Shown here piece after piece: positions 12,501-26,859 of a stretch of 64,000 nt of DNA. Below the pieces are notes generated by a model. It did not search any database, was not told the DNA's origin, and worked only from the letters and a program-made list of their open reading frames with translations. The position numbers were made by a program, and so were the translations under genes. The stretch spans positions 31,348,201 through 31,412,200 of the forward strand of contig CM053802.1 of assembly GCA_028671895.1 (NCBI GenBank). The letters are read 5' to 3'. How positions within the stretch are numbered: the stretch's first letter is position 1; each line of letters opens with the position of its first letter. The stretch comes from Oenanthe sinensis. Lineage: Eukaryota; Streptophyta; Magnoliopsida; Apiales; Apiaceae.

Positions 12501-15500
12501 TTTGAAGCTTCATTCTTGACTCGTTCACACTTGAAAACAGTTTGTAGCTTCATTCTTGACTCGTTTCAACATGAAAACAATTTGTACACTCTTGTAGGAT
12601 CAATCTTCGCTCATTTGAACTTGAAAACAATTCCTAACAACTTACGGCTTTAATCTTGACTCGTTCAAACTTGGAAACAGTTTGTAGCTTCATTCTTGAC
12701 TCGTTTCAACTTGAAAACAACTTGTACACTCTTGTAGAATCAATCTTGGCACATTTGAACCTGAAAACAATTCCTAACAATTTGAGGCTTCATTCTTGAC
12801 TCGTTAACACTTGAAAACAGTTTGTAGCTTCATTCTCGACTCGTTTCAACATGAAAACAACTTGTAAACTCTTGTAGGATCAATCTTGGCTCATTTGAAC
12901 TTGAAAACAATTCCTAACAACTTGAGGCTTTAATCTTGACTCGTTCAAACTTGGAAACAGTTTGTAGCTTCATTCTTGACTCGTTTCAACTTGAAAACAA
13001 CTTGTACACTCTTGTAGAATCAATCTTGGCACAATTGAACCTGAAAACAATTCCTAACAATTTGAGGCTTCATTCTTGACTCGTTAACACTTTAAAACAG
13101 TTTGTAGCTTCATTCTTGACTCGTTTCAACATGAAAACAATTTGTACACTCTTGTAGGATCAATCTTCGCTCATTTGAACTTGAAAACAATTCCTAATAA
13201 CTTGAGGCTCTAATCTTGACTCGTTCAAACTTGAAAATTGTTTGTAGCTTCATTCTTGACTCGTTTCAACTTGAAAACAACTTGTACACTCTGGTAGAAT
13301 CAATCTTGGCACATTTGAACCTGAAAACAATTCCTAGCAATTTGAGGCTTCATTCTTGACTCGTTCACACTTGAAAACAGTTTGTAGCTTCATTCTTGAC
13401 TCGTTTCAACATGAAAACAACTTGTAAACTCTTGTAGGATCAATCTTGGCTCATTTGAACTTGAAAACAATTCCTAACAACTTGAGGCTTTAATCTTAAC
13501 TCGTTCAAACTTGAAAATAGTTTGTAGCTTCATTCTTTACTCGTTTCAATATGAAAACAACTTGTACACTCTTGTAGGATCAATCTTGGCACATTTGAAC
13601 CTGAAAACAATTCCTAACAATTTGAAGCTTCATTCTTGACTCGTTCACACTTGAAAACAGTTTGTAGCTTCATTCTTGACTCCTTTCAACATGAAAACAA
13701 CTTGTAAACTCTTGTAGGATCAATCTTGGCTCATTTGAACTTGAAAACAATTCCGAACAACTTGAGGCTTTAATCTTGTCTCGTTCAAACTTGAAAATAG
13801 TTTGTAGCTTCATTCTTGACTCGTTTCAACTTGAAAACAACTTGTACACTCTTGTAGAATCAATCTTGGCACATTTGAACCTGAAAACAATTCCTAACAA
13901 TTTGAGGCTTCATTCTTGACTCGTTAACACTTGAAAACAGTTTGAAGCTTCATTCTTGACTCGTTTCAACATGAAAACAACTTGTAAACTCTTGTAGGAT
14001 CAATCTTGGCTCATTTGAACTTGAAAACAATTCCTAATAACTTGAGGCTCTAATCTTGACTCGTTCAAACTTGGAAACAGTTTGTAGCTTCATTCTTGAC
14101 TCGTTTCAACTTGAAAACAACTTGTACACTCTTGTAGAATCAATCTTGGGACAATTGAACCTGAAAACAATTCCTAACAATTTGAGGCTTCATTCTTGAC
14201 TCGTTAACACTTGAAAACACTTTGTAGCTTCATTCTTGACTCGTTTCAACATGAAAACAACTTGTACACTCTTGTAAGATCAATCTTCGCTCATTTGAAC
14301 TTGAAAACAATTCCTAACAACTTGAGGCTTTAATCTTGACTCGTTCAAACTTGAAAATAGTTTGTAGCTTCATTCTTGACTCGTTTCAACTTGAAAACAA
14401 CTTGTACACTCTTGTAGAATCAATCTTGGCACATTTGAACCTGAAAACAATTCCTAACAATTTGAGGCTTCATTCTTGACTCGTTAACACTTGAAAACAG
14501 TTTGTAGCTTCATTCTTGACTCGTTTCAACATGAAAACAACTTGTACACTCTTGTAGGATCAATCCTGGCTCATTTGAACTTGAAAACATTTCCTAACAA
14601 CTTGAGGCTTTAATCTTGTCTCGTTCAAACTTGAAAACAGTTTGTAGCTCCATTCTTGACTCGTTTCAACTTGAAAACAACTTGTACACTCTTGTAGAAT
14701 CAATCTTGGCACATTTGAACCTGAAAACAATTCCTAGCAATTTGAGGCTTCATTCTTGACTCGTTCACACTTGAAAATAGTTTGTAGCTTCATTCTCGAC
14801 TCGTTTCAACATGAAAACAACTTGTAAACTCTTGTAGGATCAATCTTGGCTCATTTGAACTTGAAAACAATTCCTAACAACTTGAGGCTTTAATCTTGAC
14901 TCGTTCAAACTTGGAAACAGTTTGTAGCTTCATTCTTGACTCGTTTCAACTTGAAAACAACTTGTACACTCTTGTAGAATCAATCTTGGCACATTTGAAC
15001 TTGAAAACAATTCCTAACAATTTGAGGCTTCATTCTTGACTCGTTAACACTTGAAAACAGTTTGTAGCTTCATTCTCGACTCGTTTCAACATGAAAACAA
15101 CTTGTAAACTCTTGTAGGATCAATCTTGGCTCATTTGAACTTGAAAACAATTCCTAACAACTTGAGGCTTTAATCTTGACTCCTTCAAACTTGGAAACAG
15201 TTTGTAGCTCCATTCTTGACTCGTTTCAACTTGAAAACAACTTGTACACTCTTGTAGGATCAATCCTGGCACATTTGAACCTGAAAACAATTCCTAGCAA
15301 TTTGAGGCTTCATTCTTGACTCGTTAACACTTGAAAACAGTTTGTAGCTTCATTCTTGACTCGTTTCAACATGAAAACAACTTGTACACTCTTGTAGGAT
15401 CAATCCTGGCTCATTTGAACTTGAAAACATTTCCTAACAACTTGAGGCTTTAATCTTGTCTCGTTCAAACTTGAAAACAGTTTGTAGCTCCATTCTTGAC

Positions 15501-16800
15501 TCGTTTCAACTTGAAAACAACTTATACACTCTTGTAGAATCAATCTTGGCACATTTGAACCTGAAAACAATTCCTAACAATTTGAGGCTTCATTCTTGAC
15601 TCGTTAACACTTGAAAACAGTTTGTAGCTTCATTCTCGACTCGTTTCAACATGAAAACAACTTGTAAACTCTTGTAGGATCAATCTTGGCTCATTTGAAC
15701 TTGAAAACAATTCCTAACAACTTGAGGCTTTAATCTTGACTCGTTCAAACTTGGAAACAGTTTATAGCTTCATTCTTGACTCGTTTCAACTTGAAAACAA
15801 CTTGTACACTCTTGTAGAATCAATCTTGGCACATTTGAACCTGAAAACAATTCCTAACAATTTGAGGCTTCATTCTTGACTCGTTAACACTTGATAACAG
15901 TTTGAAGCTTCATTCTTGACTCGTTTCAACATGAAAACAACTTGTAAACTCTTGTAGGATCAATCTTGGCTCATTTGAACTTGAAAACAATTCCTAACAA
16001 CTTGAGGCTTTAATCTTGACTCCTTCAAACTTGGAAACAGTTTGTAGCTCCATTCTTGACTCGTTTCAACTTGAAAACAACTTGTACACTCTTGTAGAAT
16101 CAATCTTGGCACATTTGAACCTGAAAACAATTCCTAACAATTTGAGGCTTCATTCTTGACTCGTTCACACTTGAAAATAGTTTGTAGCTTCATTCTCGAG
16201 TCGTTTCAACATGAAAACAACTTGTAAACTCTTGTAGGATCAATCTTGGCTCATTTGAACTTGAAAAGAATTCCTAACAACTTGAGGCTTTAATCTTGAT
16301 TCGTTCAAACTTGGAAACAGTTTGTAGCTTCATTCTTGACTCGTTTCAACTTGAAAACAACTTGTACACTCTTGTAGAATCAATCTTGGCACATTTCAAC
16401 CTGAAAACAATTCCTAACAATTTGAGGCTTCATTCTTGACTCGTTAACACTTGAAAACAGTTTGTAGCTTCATTCTCGACTCGTTTCAACATGAAAACAA
16501 CTTGTAAACTCTTGTAGGATCAATCTTGGCTCATTTGAACTTGAAAACAATTCCTAACAACTTGAGGCTTTAATCTTGACTCGTTCAAACTTGGAAACAG
16601 TTTGTAGCTTCATTCTTGACTCGTTTCAACTTGAAAACAACTTGTACACTCTTGTAGAATCAATCTTGGCACATTTGAACCTGAAAACAATTCCTAACAA
16701 TTTGAGGCTTCATTCTTGACTCGTTAACACTTGAAAACAGTTTGTAGCTTCATTCTCGACTCGTTTCAACATGAAAACAACTTGTAAACTCTTGTAGGAT
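12500..16800. repeat. Mixed A/B dimers without one dominant HOR
   Basis: Strict A-B alternation with changing subtypes and no single period. The first A2 haplotype (CAATCCTGG, AAAACATTTCC, ATCTTGTCTCG together) appears near 14571. Other landmarks are ATTCCGAACAACTTG near 13751, GGGACAATTG near 14148, CTTATACACT near 15521, TTTATAGC near 15761, TTGATAACAGTTTGAAGC near 15891 and GAATTCC near 16267. Parts of this stretch are parents or siblings of blocks at 23.5-24.7 kb and 26.9-28.7 kb. Confidence 0.75.
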
Positions 16801-19800
16801 CAATCTTGGCTCATTTGAACTTGAAAACAATTCCTAACAACTTGAGGCTTTAATCTTGACTCGTTCAAACTTGGAAACAGTTTGTAGCTAAATTCTTGAC
16901 TCGTTTCAACTTGAAAACAACTTGTACACTCTTGTAGAATCAATCTTGGCACATTTGAACCTGAAAACAATTCCTAACAATTTGAGGCTTCATTCTTGAC
17001 TCGTTAACACTTGAAAACAATTTGTAGCTTCATTTTCGACTCGTTTCAACATGAAAACAACTTGTAAACTCTTGTAGGATCAATCTTGGCTCATTTGAAC
17101 TTGAAAACAATTCCTAACAACTTGAGGCTTTAATCTTGACTCCTTCAAACTTGGAAACAGTTTGTAGCTCCATTCTTGACTCGTTTCAACTTGAAAACAA
17201 CTTGTACACTCTTGTAGGATCAATCCTGGCACATTTGAACCTGAAAACAATTCCTAGCAATTTGAGGCTTCATTCTTGACTCGTTAACACTTGAAAACAG
17301 TTTGTAGCTTCATTCTTGACTCGTTTCAACATGAAAACAACTTGTACACTCTTGTAGGATCAATCCTGGCTCATTTGAACTTGAAAACATTTCCTAACAA
17401 CTTGAGGCTTTAATCTTGTCTCGTTCAAACTTGAAAACAGTTTGTAGCTCCATTCTTGACTCGTTTCAACTTGAAAACAACTTGTACACTCTTGTAGAAT
17501 CAATCTTGGCACATTTGAACCTGAAAACAATTCCTAGCAATTTAAGGCTTCATTCTTGACTCGTTCACACTTGAAAACAGTTTGTAGCTTCATTCTCGAC
17601 TCGTTTCAACATGAAAATAACTTGTAAACTCTTGTAGGATCAATCTTGGCTCATTTGAACTTGAAAACAATTCCTAACAACTTAAGGCTTTAATCTTGAC
17701 TCCTTCAAACTTGGAAACAGTTTGTAGCTCCATTCTTGACTCGTTTCAACTTGAAAACAACTTGTACACTCTTGTAGAATCAATCTTGGCACATTTGAAC
17801 CTGAAAACAATTCCTAACAATTTGAGGCTTCATTCTTGACTCGTTAACACTTGAAAACAGTTTGTAGCTTCATTCTTGACTCGTTTCAACATGAAAACAA
17901 CTTGTACACTCTTGTAGGATCAATCCTGGCTCATTTGAACTTGAAAACATTTCCTAACAACTTGAGGCTTTAATCTTGTCTCGTTCAAACTTGAAAACAG
18001 TTTGTAGCTCCATTCTTGACTCGTTTCAACTTGAAAACAACTTGTACACTCTTGTAGAATCAATCTTGGCACATTTGAACCTGAAAACAATTCCTAACAA
18101 TTTGAGGCTTCATTCTTGACTCGTTAACACTTGAAAACAGTTTGTAGCTTCATTCTCGGCTCGTTTCAACATGAAAACAACTTGTAAACTCTTGTAGGAT
18201 CAATCTTGGCTCATTTGAACTTGAAAACAATTCCTAACAACTTGAGGCTTTAATCTTGACTCGTTCAAACTTGGAAACAGTTTGTAGCTTCATTCTTGAC
18301 TCGTTTCAACTTGAAAACAACTTGTACACTCTTGTAGAATCAATCTTGGCACAATTGAACCTGAAAACAATTCCTAACAATTTGAGGCTTCATTCTTGAC
18401 TCGTTAACACTTGAAAACACTTTGTAGCTTCATTCTTGACTCGTTTCAACATGAAAACAACTTGTACACTCTTGTAAGATCAATCTTCGCTCATTTGAAC
18501 TTGAAAACAATTCCTAACAACTTGAGGCTTTAATCTTGACTCGTTCAAACTTGAAAATAGTTTGTAGCTTCATTCTTGACTCGTTTCAACTTGAAAACAA
18601 CTTGTACACTCTTGTAGAATCAATCTTTGCACATTTGAACCTGAAAACAATTCCTAACAATTTGAGGCTTCATTCTTGACTCGTTAACACTTGAAAACAC
18701 TTTGTAGCTTCATTCTTGACTCGTTTCAACATGAAAACAACTTGTACACTCTTGTAGGATCAATCCTGGCTCATTTGAACTTGAAAACATTTCCTAACAA
18801 CTTGAGGCTTTAATCTTGTCTCGTTCAAACTTGAAAACAGTTTGTAGCTCCATTCTTGACTCGTTTCAACTTGAAAACAACTTGTACACTCTTGTAGAAT
18901 CAATCTTGGCACATTTGAACCTGAAAACAATTCCTAGCAATTTGAGGCTTCATTCTTGACTCGTTCACACTTGAAAACAGTTTGTAGCTTCATTCTCGAC
19001 TCGTTTCAACATGAAAACAACTTGTAAACTCTTGTAGGATCAATCTTGGCTCATTTGAACTTGAAAACAATTCCTAACAACTTGAGGCTTTAATCTTGAC
19101 TCCTTCAAACTTGGAAACAGTTTGTAGCTCCATTCTTGACTCGTTTCAACTTGAAAACAACTTGTACACTCTTGTAGGATCAATCCTGGCACATTTGAAC
19201 CTGAAAACAATTCCTAGCAATTTGAGGCTTCATTCTTGACTCGTTAACACTTGAAAACAGTTTGTAGCTTCATTCTTGACTCGTTTCAACATGAAAACAA
19301 CTTGTACACTCTTGTAGGATCAATCCTGGCTCATTTGAACTTGAAAACATTTCCTAACAACTTGAGGCTTTAATCTTGTCTCGTTCAAACTTGAAAACAG
19401 TTTGTAGCTCCATTCTTGACTCGTTTCAACTTGAAAACAACTTGTACACTCTTGTAGGATCAATCCTGGCACATTTGAACCTGAAAACAATTCCTAGCAA
19501 TTTGAGGCTTCATTCTTGACTCGTTAACACTTGAAAACAGTTTGTAGCTTCATTCTTGACTCGTTTCAACATGAAAACAACTTGTACACTCTTGTAGGAT
19601 CAATCTTGGCTCATTTGAACTTGAAAACAATTCCTAACAACTTGAGGCTTTAATCTTGACTCGTTCAAACTTGGAAACAGTTTGTAGCTAAATTCTTGAC
19701 TCGTTTCAACTTGAAAACAACTTGTACACTCTTGTAGAATCAATCTTGGCACATTTGAACCTGAAAACAATTCCTAACAATTTGAGGCTTCATTCTTGAC

Positions 19801-22530
19801 TCGTTAACACTTGAAAACAATTTGTAGCTTCATTTTCGACTCGTTTCAACATGAAAACAACTTGTAAACTCTTGTAGGATCAATCTTGGCTCATTTGAAC
19901 TTGAAAACAATTCCTAACAACTTGAGGCTTTAATCTTGACTCCTTCAAACTTGGAAACAGTTTGTAGCTCCATTCTTGACTCGTTTCAACTTGAAAACAA
20001 CTTGTACACTCTTGTAGGATCAATCCTGGCACATTTGAACCTGAAAACAATTCCTAGCAATTTGAGGCTTCATTCTTGACTCGTTAACACTTGAAAACAG
20101 TTTGTAGCTTCATTCTTGACTCGTTTCAACATGAAAACAACTTGTACACTCTTGTAGGATCAATCCTGGCTCATTTGAACTTGAAAACATTTCCTAACAA
20201 CTTGAGGCTTTAATCTTGTCTCGTTCAAACTTGAAAACAGTTTGTAGCTCCATTCTTGACTCGTTTCAACTTGAAAACAACTTGTACACTCTTGTAGAAT
20301 CAATCTTGGCACATTTGAACCTGAAAACAATTCCTAGCAATTTAAGGCTTCATTCTTGACTCGTTCACACTTGAAAACAGTTTGTAGCTTCATTCTCGAC
20401 TCGTTTCAACATGAAAATAACTTGTAAACTCTTGTAGGATCAATCTTGGCTCATTTGAACTTGAAAACAATTCCTAACAACTTAAGGCTTTAATCTTGAC
20501 TCCTTCAAACTTGGAAACAGTTTGTAGCTCCATTCTTGACTCGTTTCAACTTGAAAACAACTTGTACACTCTTGTAGAATCAATCTTGGCACATTTGAAC
20601 CTGAAAACAATTCCTAACAATTTGAGGCTTCATTCTTGACTCGTTAACACTTGAAAACAGTTTGTAGCTTCATTCTTGACTCGTTTCAACATGAAAACAA
20701 CTTGTACACTCTTGTAGGATCAATCCTGGCTCATTTGAACTTGAAAACATTTCCTAACAACTTGAGGCTTTAATCTTGTCTCGTTCAAACTTGAAAACAG
20801 TTTGTAGCTCCATTCTTGACTCGTTTCAACTTGAAAACAACTTGTACACTCTTGTAGAATCAATCTTGGCACATTTGAACCTGAAAACAATTCCTAGCAA
20901 TTTAAGGCTTCATTCTTGACTCGTTAACACTTGAAAACAGTTTGTAGCTTCATTCTTGACTCGTTTCAACATGAAAACAAATTGTACACTCTTGTAGGAT
21001 CAATCCTGGCTCATTTGAACTTGAAAACATTTCCTAACAACTTGAGGCTTTAATCTTGTCTCGTTCAAACTTGAAAACAGTTTGTAGCTCCATTCTTGAC
21101 TCGTTTCAACTTGAAAACAACTTGTACACTCTTGTAGAATCAATCTTGGCACATTTGAACCTGAAAACAATTCCTAACAATTTGAGGCTTCATTCTTGAC
21201 TCGTTAACACTTGAAAACAGTTTGTAGCTTCATTCTCGGCTCGTTTCAACATGAAAACAACTTGTAAACTCTTGTAGGATCAATCTTGGCTCATTTGAAC
21301 TTGAAAACAATTCCTAACAACTTGAGGCTTTAATCTTGACTCGTTCAAACTTGGAAACAGTTTGTAGCTTCATTCTTGACTCGTTTCAACTTGAAAACAA
21401 CTTGTACACTCTTGTAGAATCAATCTTGGCACAATTGAACCTGAAAACAATTCCTAACAATTTGAGGCTTCATTCTTGACTCGTTAACACTTGAAAACAC
21501 TTTGTAGCTTCATTCTTGACTCGTTTCAACATGAAAACAACTTGTACACTCTTGTAAGATCAATCTTCGCTCATTTGAACTTGAAAACAATTCCTAACAA
21601 CTTGAGGCTTTAATCTTGACTCGTTCAAACTTGAAAATAGTTTGTAGCTTCATTCTTGACTCGTTTCAACTTGAAAACAACTTGTACACTCTTGTAGAAT
21701 CAATCTTTGCACATTTGAACCTGAAAACAATTCCTAACAATTTGAGGCTTCATTCTTGACTCGTTAACACTTGAAAACACTTTGTAGCTTCATTCTTGAC
21801 TCGTTTCAACATGAAAACAACTTGTACACTCTTGTAGGATCAATCCTGGCTCATTTGAACTTGAAAACATTTCCTAACAACTTGAGGCTTTAATCTTGTC
21901 TCGTTCAAACTTGAAAATAGTTTGTAGCTCCATTCTTGACTCGTTTCAACTTGAAAACAACTTGTACACTCTTGTAGAATCAATCTTGGCACATTTGAAC
22001 CTGAAAACAATTCCTAGCAATTTGAGGCTTCATTCTTGACTCGTTCACACTTGAAAACAGTTTGTAGCTTCATTCTCGACTCGTTTCAACATGAAAACAA
22101 CTTGTAAACTCTTGTAGGATCAATCTTGGCTCATTTGAACTTGAAAACAATTCCTAACAACTTGAGGCTTTAATCTTGACTCCTTCAAACTTGGAAACAG
22201 TTTGTAGCTCCATTCTTGACTCGTTTCAACTTGAAAACAACTTGTACACTCTTGTAGGATCAATCCTGGCACATTTGAACCTGAAAACAATTCCTAGCAA
22301 TTTGAGGCTTCATTCTTGACTCGTTAACACTTGAAAACAGTTTGTAGCTTCATTCTTGACTCGTTTCAACATGAAAACAACTTGTACACTCTTGTAGGAT
22401 CAATCCTGGCTCATTTGAACTTGAAAACATTTCCTAACAACTTGAGGCTTTAATCTTGTCTCGTTCAAACTTGAAAACAGTTTGTAGCTCCATTCTTGAC
22501 TCGTTTCAACTTGAAAACAACTTGTACACT
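16800..22530. repeat. 20-mer/22-mer HOR, two copies (2800 then 3080 bp offset)
   Basis: Markers at 16881 (GCTAAATTC), 17031 (TTTTCGAC), 17541 (TTTAAGGC), 17611 (GAAAATAAC) and 17681 (CTTAAGGC) recur exactly 2800 bp later. Markers at 18151 (TCTCGGC), 18471 (GTAAGATC) and 18621 (ATCTTTGCAC) recur 3080 bp later. The switch is explained by one extra 280-bp dimer (A2 plus a B with TTTAAGGC) in the second copy at roughly 20.85-21.15 kb. The match ends near 19.45 kb, corresponding to 22.53 kb. Confidence 0.87.
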
Positions 22531-23750
22531 CTTGTAGAATCAATCGTGGCACATTTCAACCTGAAAACAATTCCTAGCAATTTAAGGCTTCATTCTTGAC
22601 TCGTTAACACTTGAAAACAGTTTGTAGCTTCATTCTTGACTCGTTTCAACATGAAAACAACTTGTACACTCTTGTAGGATCAATCCTGGCTCATTTGAAC
22701 TTGAAAACATTTCCTAACAACTTGAGGCTTTAATCTTGTCTCGTTCAAACTTGAAAACAGTTTGTAGCTCCATTCTTGACTCGTTTCAACTTGAAAACAA
22801 CTTGTACACTCTTGTAGAATCAATCTTGGCACATTTGAACCTGAAAACAATTCCTAACAATTTGAGGCTTCATTCTTGACTCGTTAACACTTGAAAACAG
22901 TTTGTAGCTTCATTCTCGGCTCGTTTCAACATGAAAACAACTTGTAAACTCTTGTAGGATCAATCTTGGCTCATTTGAACTTGAAAACAATTCCTAACAA
23001 CTTGAGGCTTTAATCTTGACTCGTTCAAACTTGGAAACAGTTTGTAGCTTCATTCTTGACTCGTTTCAACTTGAAAACAACTTGTACACTCTTGTAGAAT
23101 CAATCTTGGCACAATTGAACCTGAAAACAATTCCTAACAATTTGAGGCTTCATTCTTGACTCGTTAACACTTGAAAACACTTTGTAGCTTCATTCTTGAC
23201 TCGTTTCAACATGAAAACAACTTGTACACTCTTGTAAGATCAATCTTCGCTCATTTGAACTTGAAAACAATTCCTAACAACTTGAGGCTTTAATCTTGAC
23301 TCGTTCAAACTTGAAAATAGTTTGTAGCTTCATTCTTGACTCGTTTCAACTTGAAAACAACTTGTACACTCTTGTAGAATCAATCTTGGCACATTTGAAC
23401 CTGAAAACAATTCCTAACAATTTGAGGCTTCATTCTTGACTCGTTAACACTTGAAAACAGTTTGTAGCTTCATTCTTGACTCGTTTCAACATGAAAACAA
23501 CTTGTACACTCTTGTAGGATCAATCCTGGCTCATTTGAACTTGAAAACATTTCCTAACAACTTGAGGCTTTAATCTTGTCTCGTTCAAACTTGAAAACAG
23601 TTTGTAGCTCCATTCTTGACTTGTTTCAACTTGAAAACAACTTGTACACTCTTGTAGAATCAATCTTGGCACATTTGAACCTGAAAACAATTCCTAGCAA
23701 TTTGAGGCTTCATTCTTGACTCGTTCACACTTGAAAATAGTTTGTAGCTT
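20900..23750. repeat. 12-mer duplication at 1680-bp offset
   Basis: The markers TTTAAGGC (20901 and 22581), TCTCGGC (21231 and 22911) and GTAAGATC (21551 and 23231) are each separated by 1680 bp, or 12 monomers. This partial unit overlaps the second copy of the 20/22-mer, so the same sequence has taken part in two different duplications. Differences include ATCTTTGCAC against ATCTTGGCAC and TCGTGTTAAC near 23761. Confidence 0.8.
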
Positions 23751-25000
23751 CATTCTCGACTCGTGTTAACATGAAAACAACTTGTAAACTCTTGTAGGAT
23801 CAATCTTGGCTCATTTGAACTTGAAAACAATTCCTAACAACTTGAGGCTTTAATCTTGACTCGTTCAAACTTGGAAACAGTTTGTAGCTTCATTCTTGAC
23901 TCGTTTCAACTTGAAAACAACTTGTACACTCTTGTAGAATCAATCTTGGCACATTTGAACCTGAAAACAATTCCTAACAATTTGAGGCTTCATTCTTGAC
24001 TCGTTCACACTTGAAAACAGTTTGTAGCTTCATTCTCGACTCGTTTCAACATGAAAACAACTTGTAAACTCTTGTAGGATCAATCTTGGCTCATTTGAAC
24101 TTGAAAACAATTCCTAACAACTTGAGGCTTTAATCTTGACTCGTTCAAACTTGGAAACAGTTTGTAGCTTCATTCTTGACTCGTTTCAACTTGAAAACAA
24201 CTTGTACACTCTTGTAGAATCAATCTTGGCACATTTGAACCTGAAAACAATTCCTAACAATTTGAGGCTTCATTCTTGACTCGTTAACACTTGAAAACAG
24301 TTTGTAGCTTCATTCTCGACTCGTTTCAACATGAAAACAACTTGTAAACTCTTGTAGGATCAATCTTGGCTCATTTGAACTTGAAAACAATTCCTAACAA
24401 CTTGAGGCTTTAATCTTGACTCGTTCAAACTTGGAAACAGTTTGTAGCTTCATTCTTGACTCGTTTCAACTTGAAAACAACTTGTACACTCTTGTAGAAT
24501 CAATTTTGGGACAATTGAACCTGAAAACAATTCCTAACAATTTGAGGCTTCATTCTTGACTCGTTAACACTTGAAAACACTTTGTAGCTTCATTCTTGAC
24601 TCGTTTCAACATGAAAACAACTTGTACACTCTTGTAAGATCAATCTTCGCTCATTTGAACTTGAAAACAATTCCTAACAACTTGAGGCTTTAATCTTGAC
24701 TCGTTCAAACTTGAAAATAGTTTGTAGCTTCATTCTTGACTCGTTTCAACTTGAAAACAACTTGTACACTCTTGTAGAATCAATCTTGGCACATTTGAAC
24801 CTGAAAACAATTCCTAACAATTTGAGGCTTCATTCTTGACTCGTTAACACTTGAAAACAGTTTGTAGCTTCATTCTTGACTCGTTTCAACATGAAAACAA
24901 CTTGTACACTCTTGTAAGATCAATCTTCGCTCATTTGAACTTGAAAACAATTCCTAACAACTTGAGGCTTTAATCTTGACTCGTTCAAACTTGGAAACAG
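23750..25000. repeat. A/B dimers related to 13.5-14.6 kb
   Basis: Plain A (TTGGAAACAG type) and B dimers followed by a block with GGGACAATTG near 24508 and GTAAGATC at 24631 and 24911. The first two match 14148 and 14271 at an offset of 10360 bp (74 monomers). The GTAAGATC/TTCGCTC A unit occurs twice, 280 bp apart, so a dimer was duplicated locally. Confidence 0.7.
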
Positions 25001-26850
25001 TTTGTAGCTAAATTCTTGACTCGTTTCAACTTGAAAACAACTTGTACACTCTTGTAGAATCAATCTTGGCACATTTGAACCTGAAAACAATTCCTAACAA
25101 TTTGAGGCTTCATTCTTGACTCGTTAACACTTGAAAACAATTTGTAGCTTCATTCTCTACTCGTTTCAACATGAAAACAACTTGTAAACTCTTGTAGGAT
25201 CAATCTTGGCTCATTTGAACTTGAAAACAATTCCTAACAACTTGAGGCTTTAATCTTGACTCCTTCAAACTTGGAAACAGTTTGTAGCTCCATTCTTGAC
25301 TCGTTTCAACTTGAAAACAACTTGTACACTCTTGTAGGATCAATCCTGGCACATTTGAACCTGAAAACAATTCCTAGCAATTTGAGGCTTCATTCTTGAC
25401 TCGTTAACACTTGAAAACAGTTTGTAGCTTCATTCTTGACTCGTTTCAACTTGAAAACAACTTGTACACTCTTGTAGGATCAATCCTGGCTCATTTGAAC
25501 TTGAAAACATTTCCTAACAACTTGAGGCTTTAATCTTGTCTCGTTCAAACTTGAAAACAGTTTGTAGCTCCATTCTTGACTCGTTTCAACTTGAAAACAA
25601 CTTGTACACTCTTGTAGAATCAATCTTGGCACATTTGAACCTGAAAACAATTCCTAGCAATTTAAGGCTTCATTCTTGACTCGTTCACACTTGAAAACAG
25701 TTTGTAGCTTCATTCTCGACTCGTTTCAACATGAAAATAACTTGTAAACTCTTGTAGGATCAATCTTGGCTCATTTGAACTTGAAAACAATTCCTAACAA
25801 CTTGAGGCTTTAATCTTGACTCCTTCAAACTTGGAAACAGTTTGTAGCTCCATTCTTGACTCGTTTCAACTTGAAAACAACTTGTACACTCTTGTAGAAT
25901 CAATCTTGGCACATTTGAACCTGAAAACAATTCCTAACAATTTGAGGCTTCATTCTTGACTCGTTAACACTTGAAAACAGTTTGTAGCTTCATTCTTGAC
26001 TCGTTTCAACATGAAAACAACTTGTACACTCTTGTAGGATCAATCCTGGCTCATTTGAACTTGAAAACATTTCCTAACAACTTGAGGCTTTAATCTTGTC
26101 TCGTTCAAACTTGAAAACAGTTTGTAGCTCCATTCTTGACTCGTTTCAACTTGAAAACAACTTGTACACTCTTGTAGAATCAATCCTGGCACATTTGAAC
26201 CTGAAAACAATTCCTAACAATTTGAGGCTTCATTCTTGACTCGTTAACACTTGAAAACAGTTTGTAGCTTCATTCTCGGCTCGTTTCAACATGAAAACAA
26301 CTTGTAAACTCTTGTAGGATCAATCTTGGCTCATTTGAACTTGAAAACAATTCCTAACAACTTGAGGCTTTAATCTTGACTCGTTCAAACTTGGAAACAG
26401 TTTGTAGCTTCATTCTTGACTCGTTTCAACTTGAAAACAACTTGTACACTCTTGTAGAATCAATCTTGGCACAATTGAACCTGAAAACAATTCCTAACAA
26501 TTTGAGGCTTCATTCTTGACTCGTTAACACTTGAAAACACTTTGTAGCTTCATTCTTGACTCGTTTCAACATGAAAACAACTTGTACACTCTTGTAAGAT
26601 CAATCTTCGCTCATTTGAACTTGAAAACAATTCCTAACAACTTGAGGCTTTAATCTTGACTCGTTCAAACTTGAAAATAGTTTGTAGCTTCATTCTTGAC
26701 TCGTTTCAACTTGAAAACAACTTGTACACTCTTGTAGAATCAATCTTGGCACATTTGAACCTGAAAACAATTCCTAACAATTTGAGGCTTCATTCTTGAC
26801 TAGTTAACACTTGAAAACAGTTTGTAGCTTCATTCTTGACTCGTTTCAAC
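25001..26850. repeat. Long-range copy of 16.88-18.73 kb (offset 8120 bp)
   Basis: GCTAAATTC, TTTAAGGC and TCTCGGC lie at 25001, 25661 and 26271, each exactly 8120 bp (58 monomers) after 16881, 17541 and 18151, in the same order. This makes it a third member of the 20-mer family, separated from the first two by other blocks. Small differences include CTCTACTCG near 25155, CTTGAGGC where the others have CTTAAGGC near 25801, CAATCCTGGCAC near 26181 and GACTAGTTAAC near 26800. Confidence 0.82.
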
Positions 26851-26859
26851 ATGAAAACA

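Noticed and set aside
16261..16275. EcoRI-type GAATTC and similar palindromes (AAGCTT in GAAGCTTC, GTTAAC in B units) as functional sites
   Set aside because: They arise by single substitutions or are part of the monomer consensus. They are useful only as landmarks for the 140/280-bp ladder, with no sign of a regulatory role.
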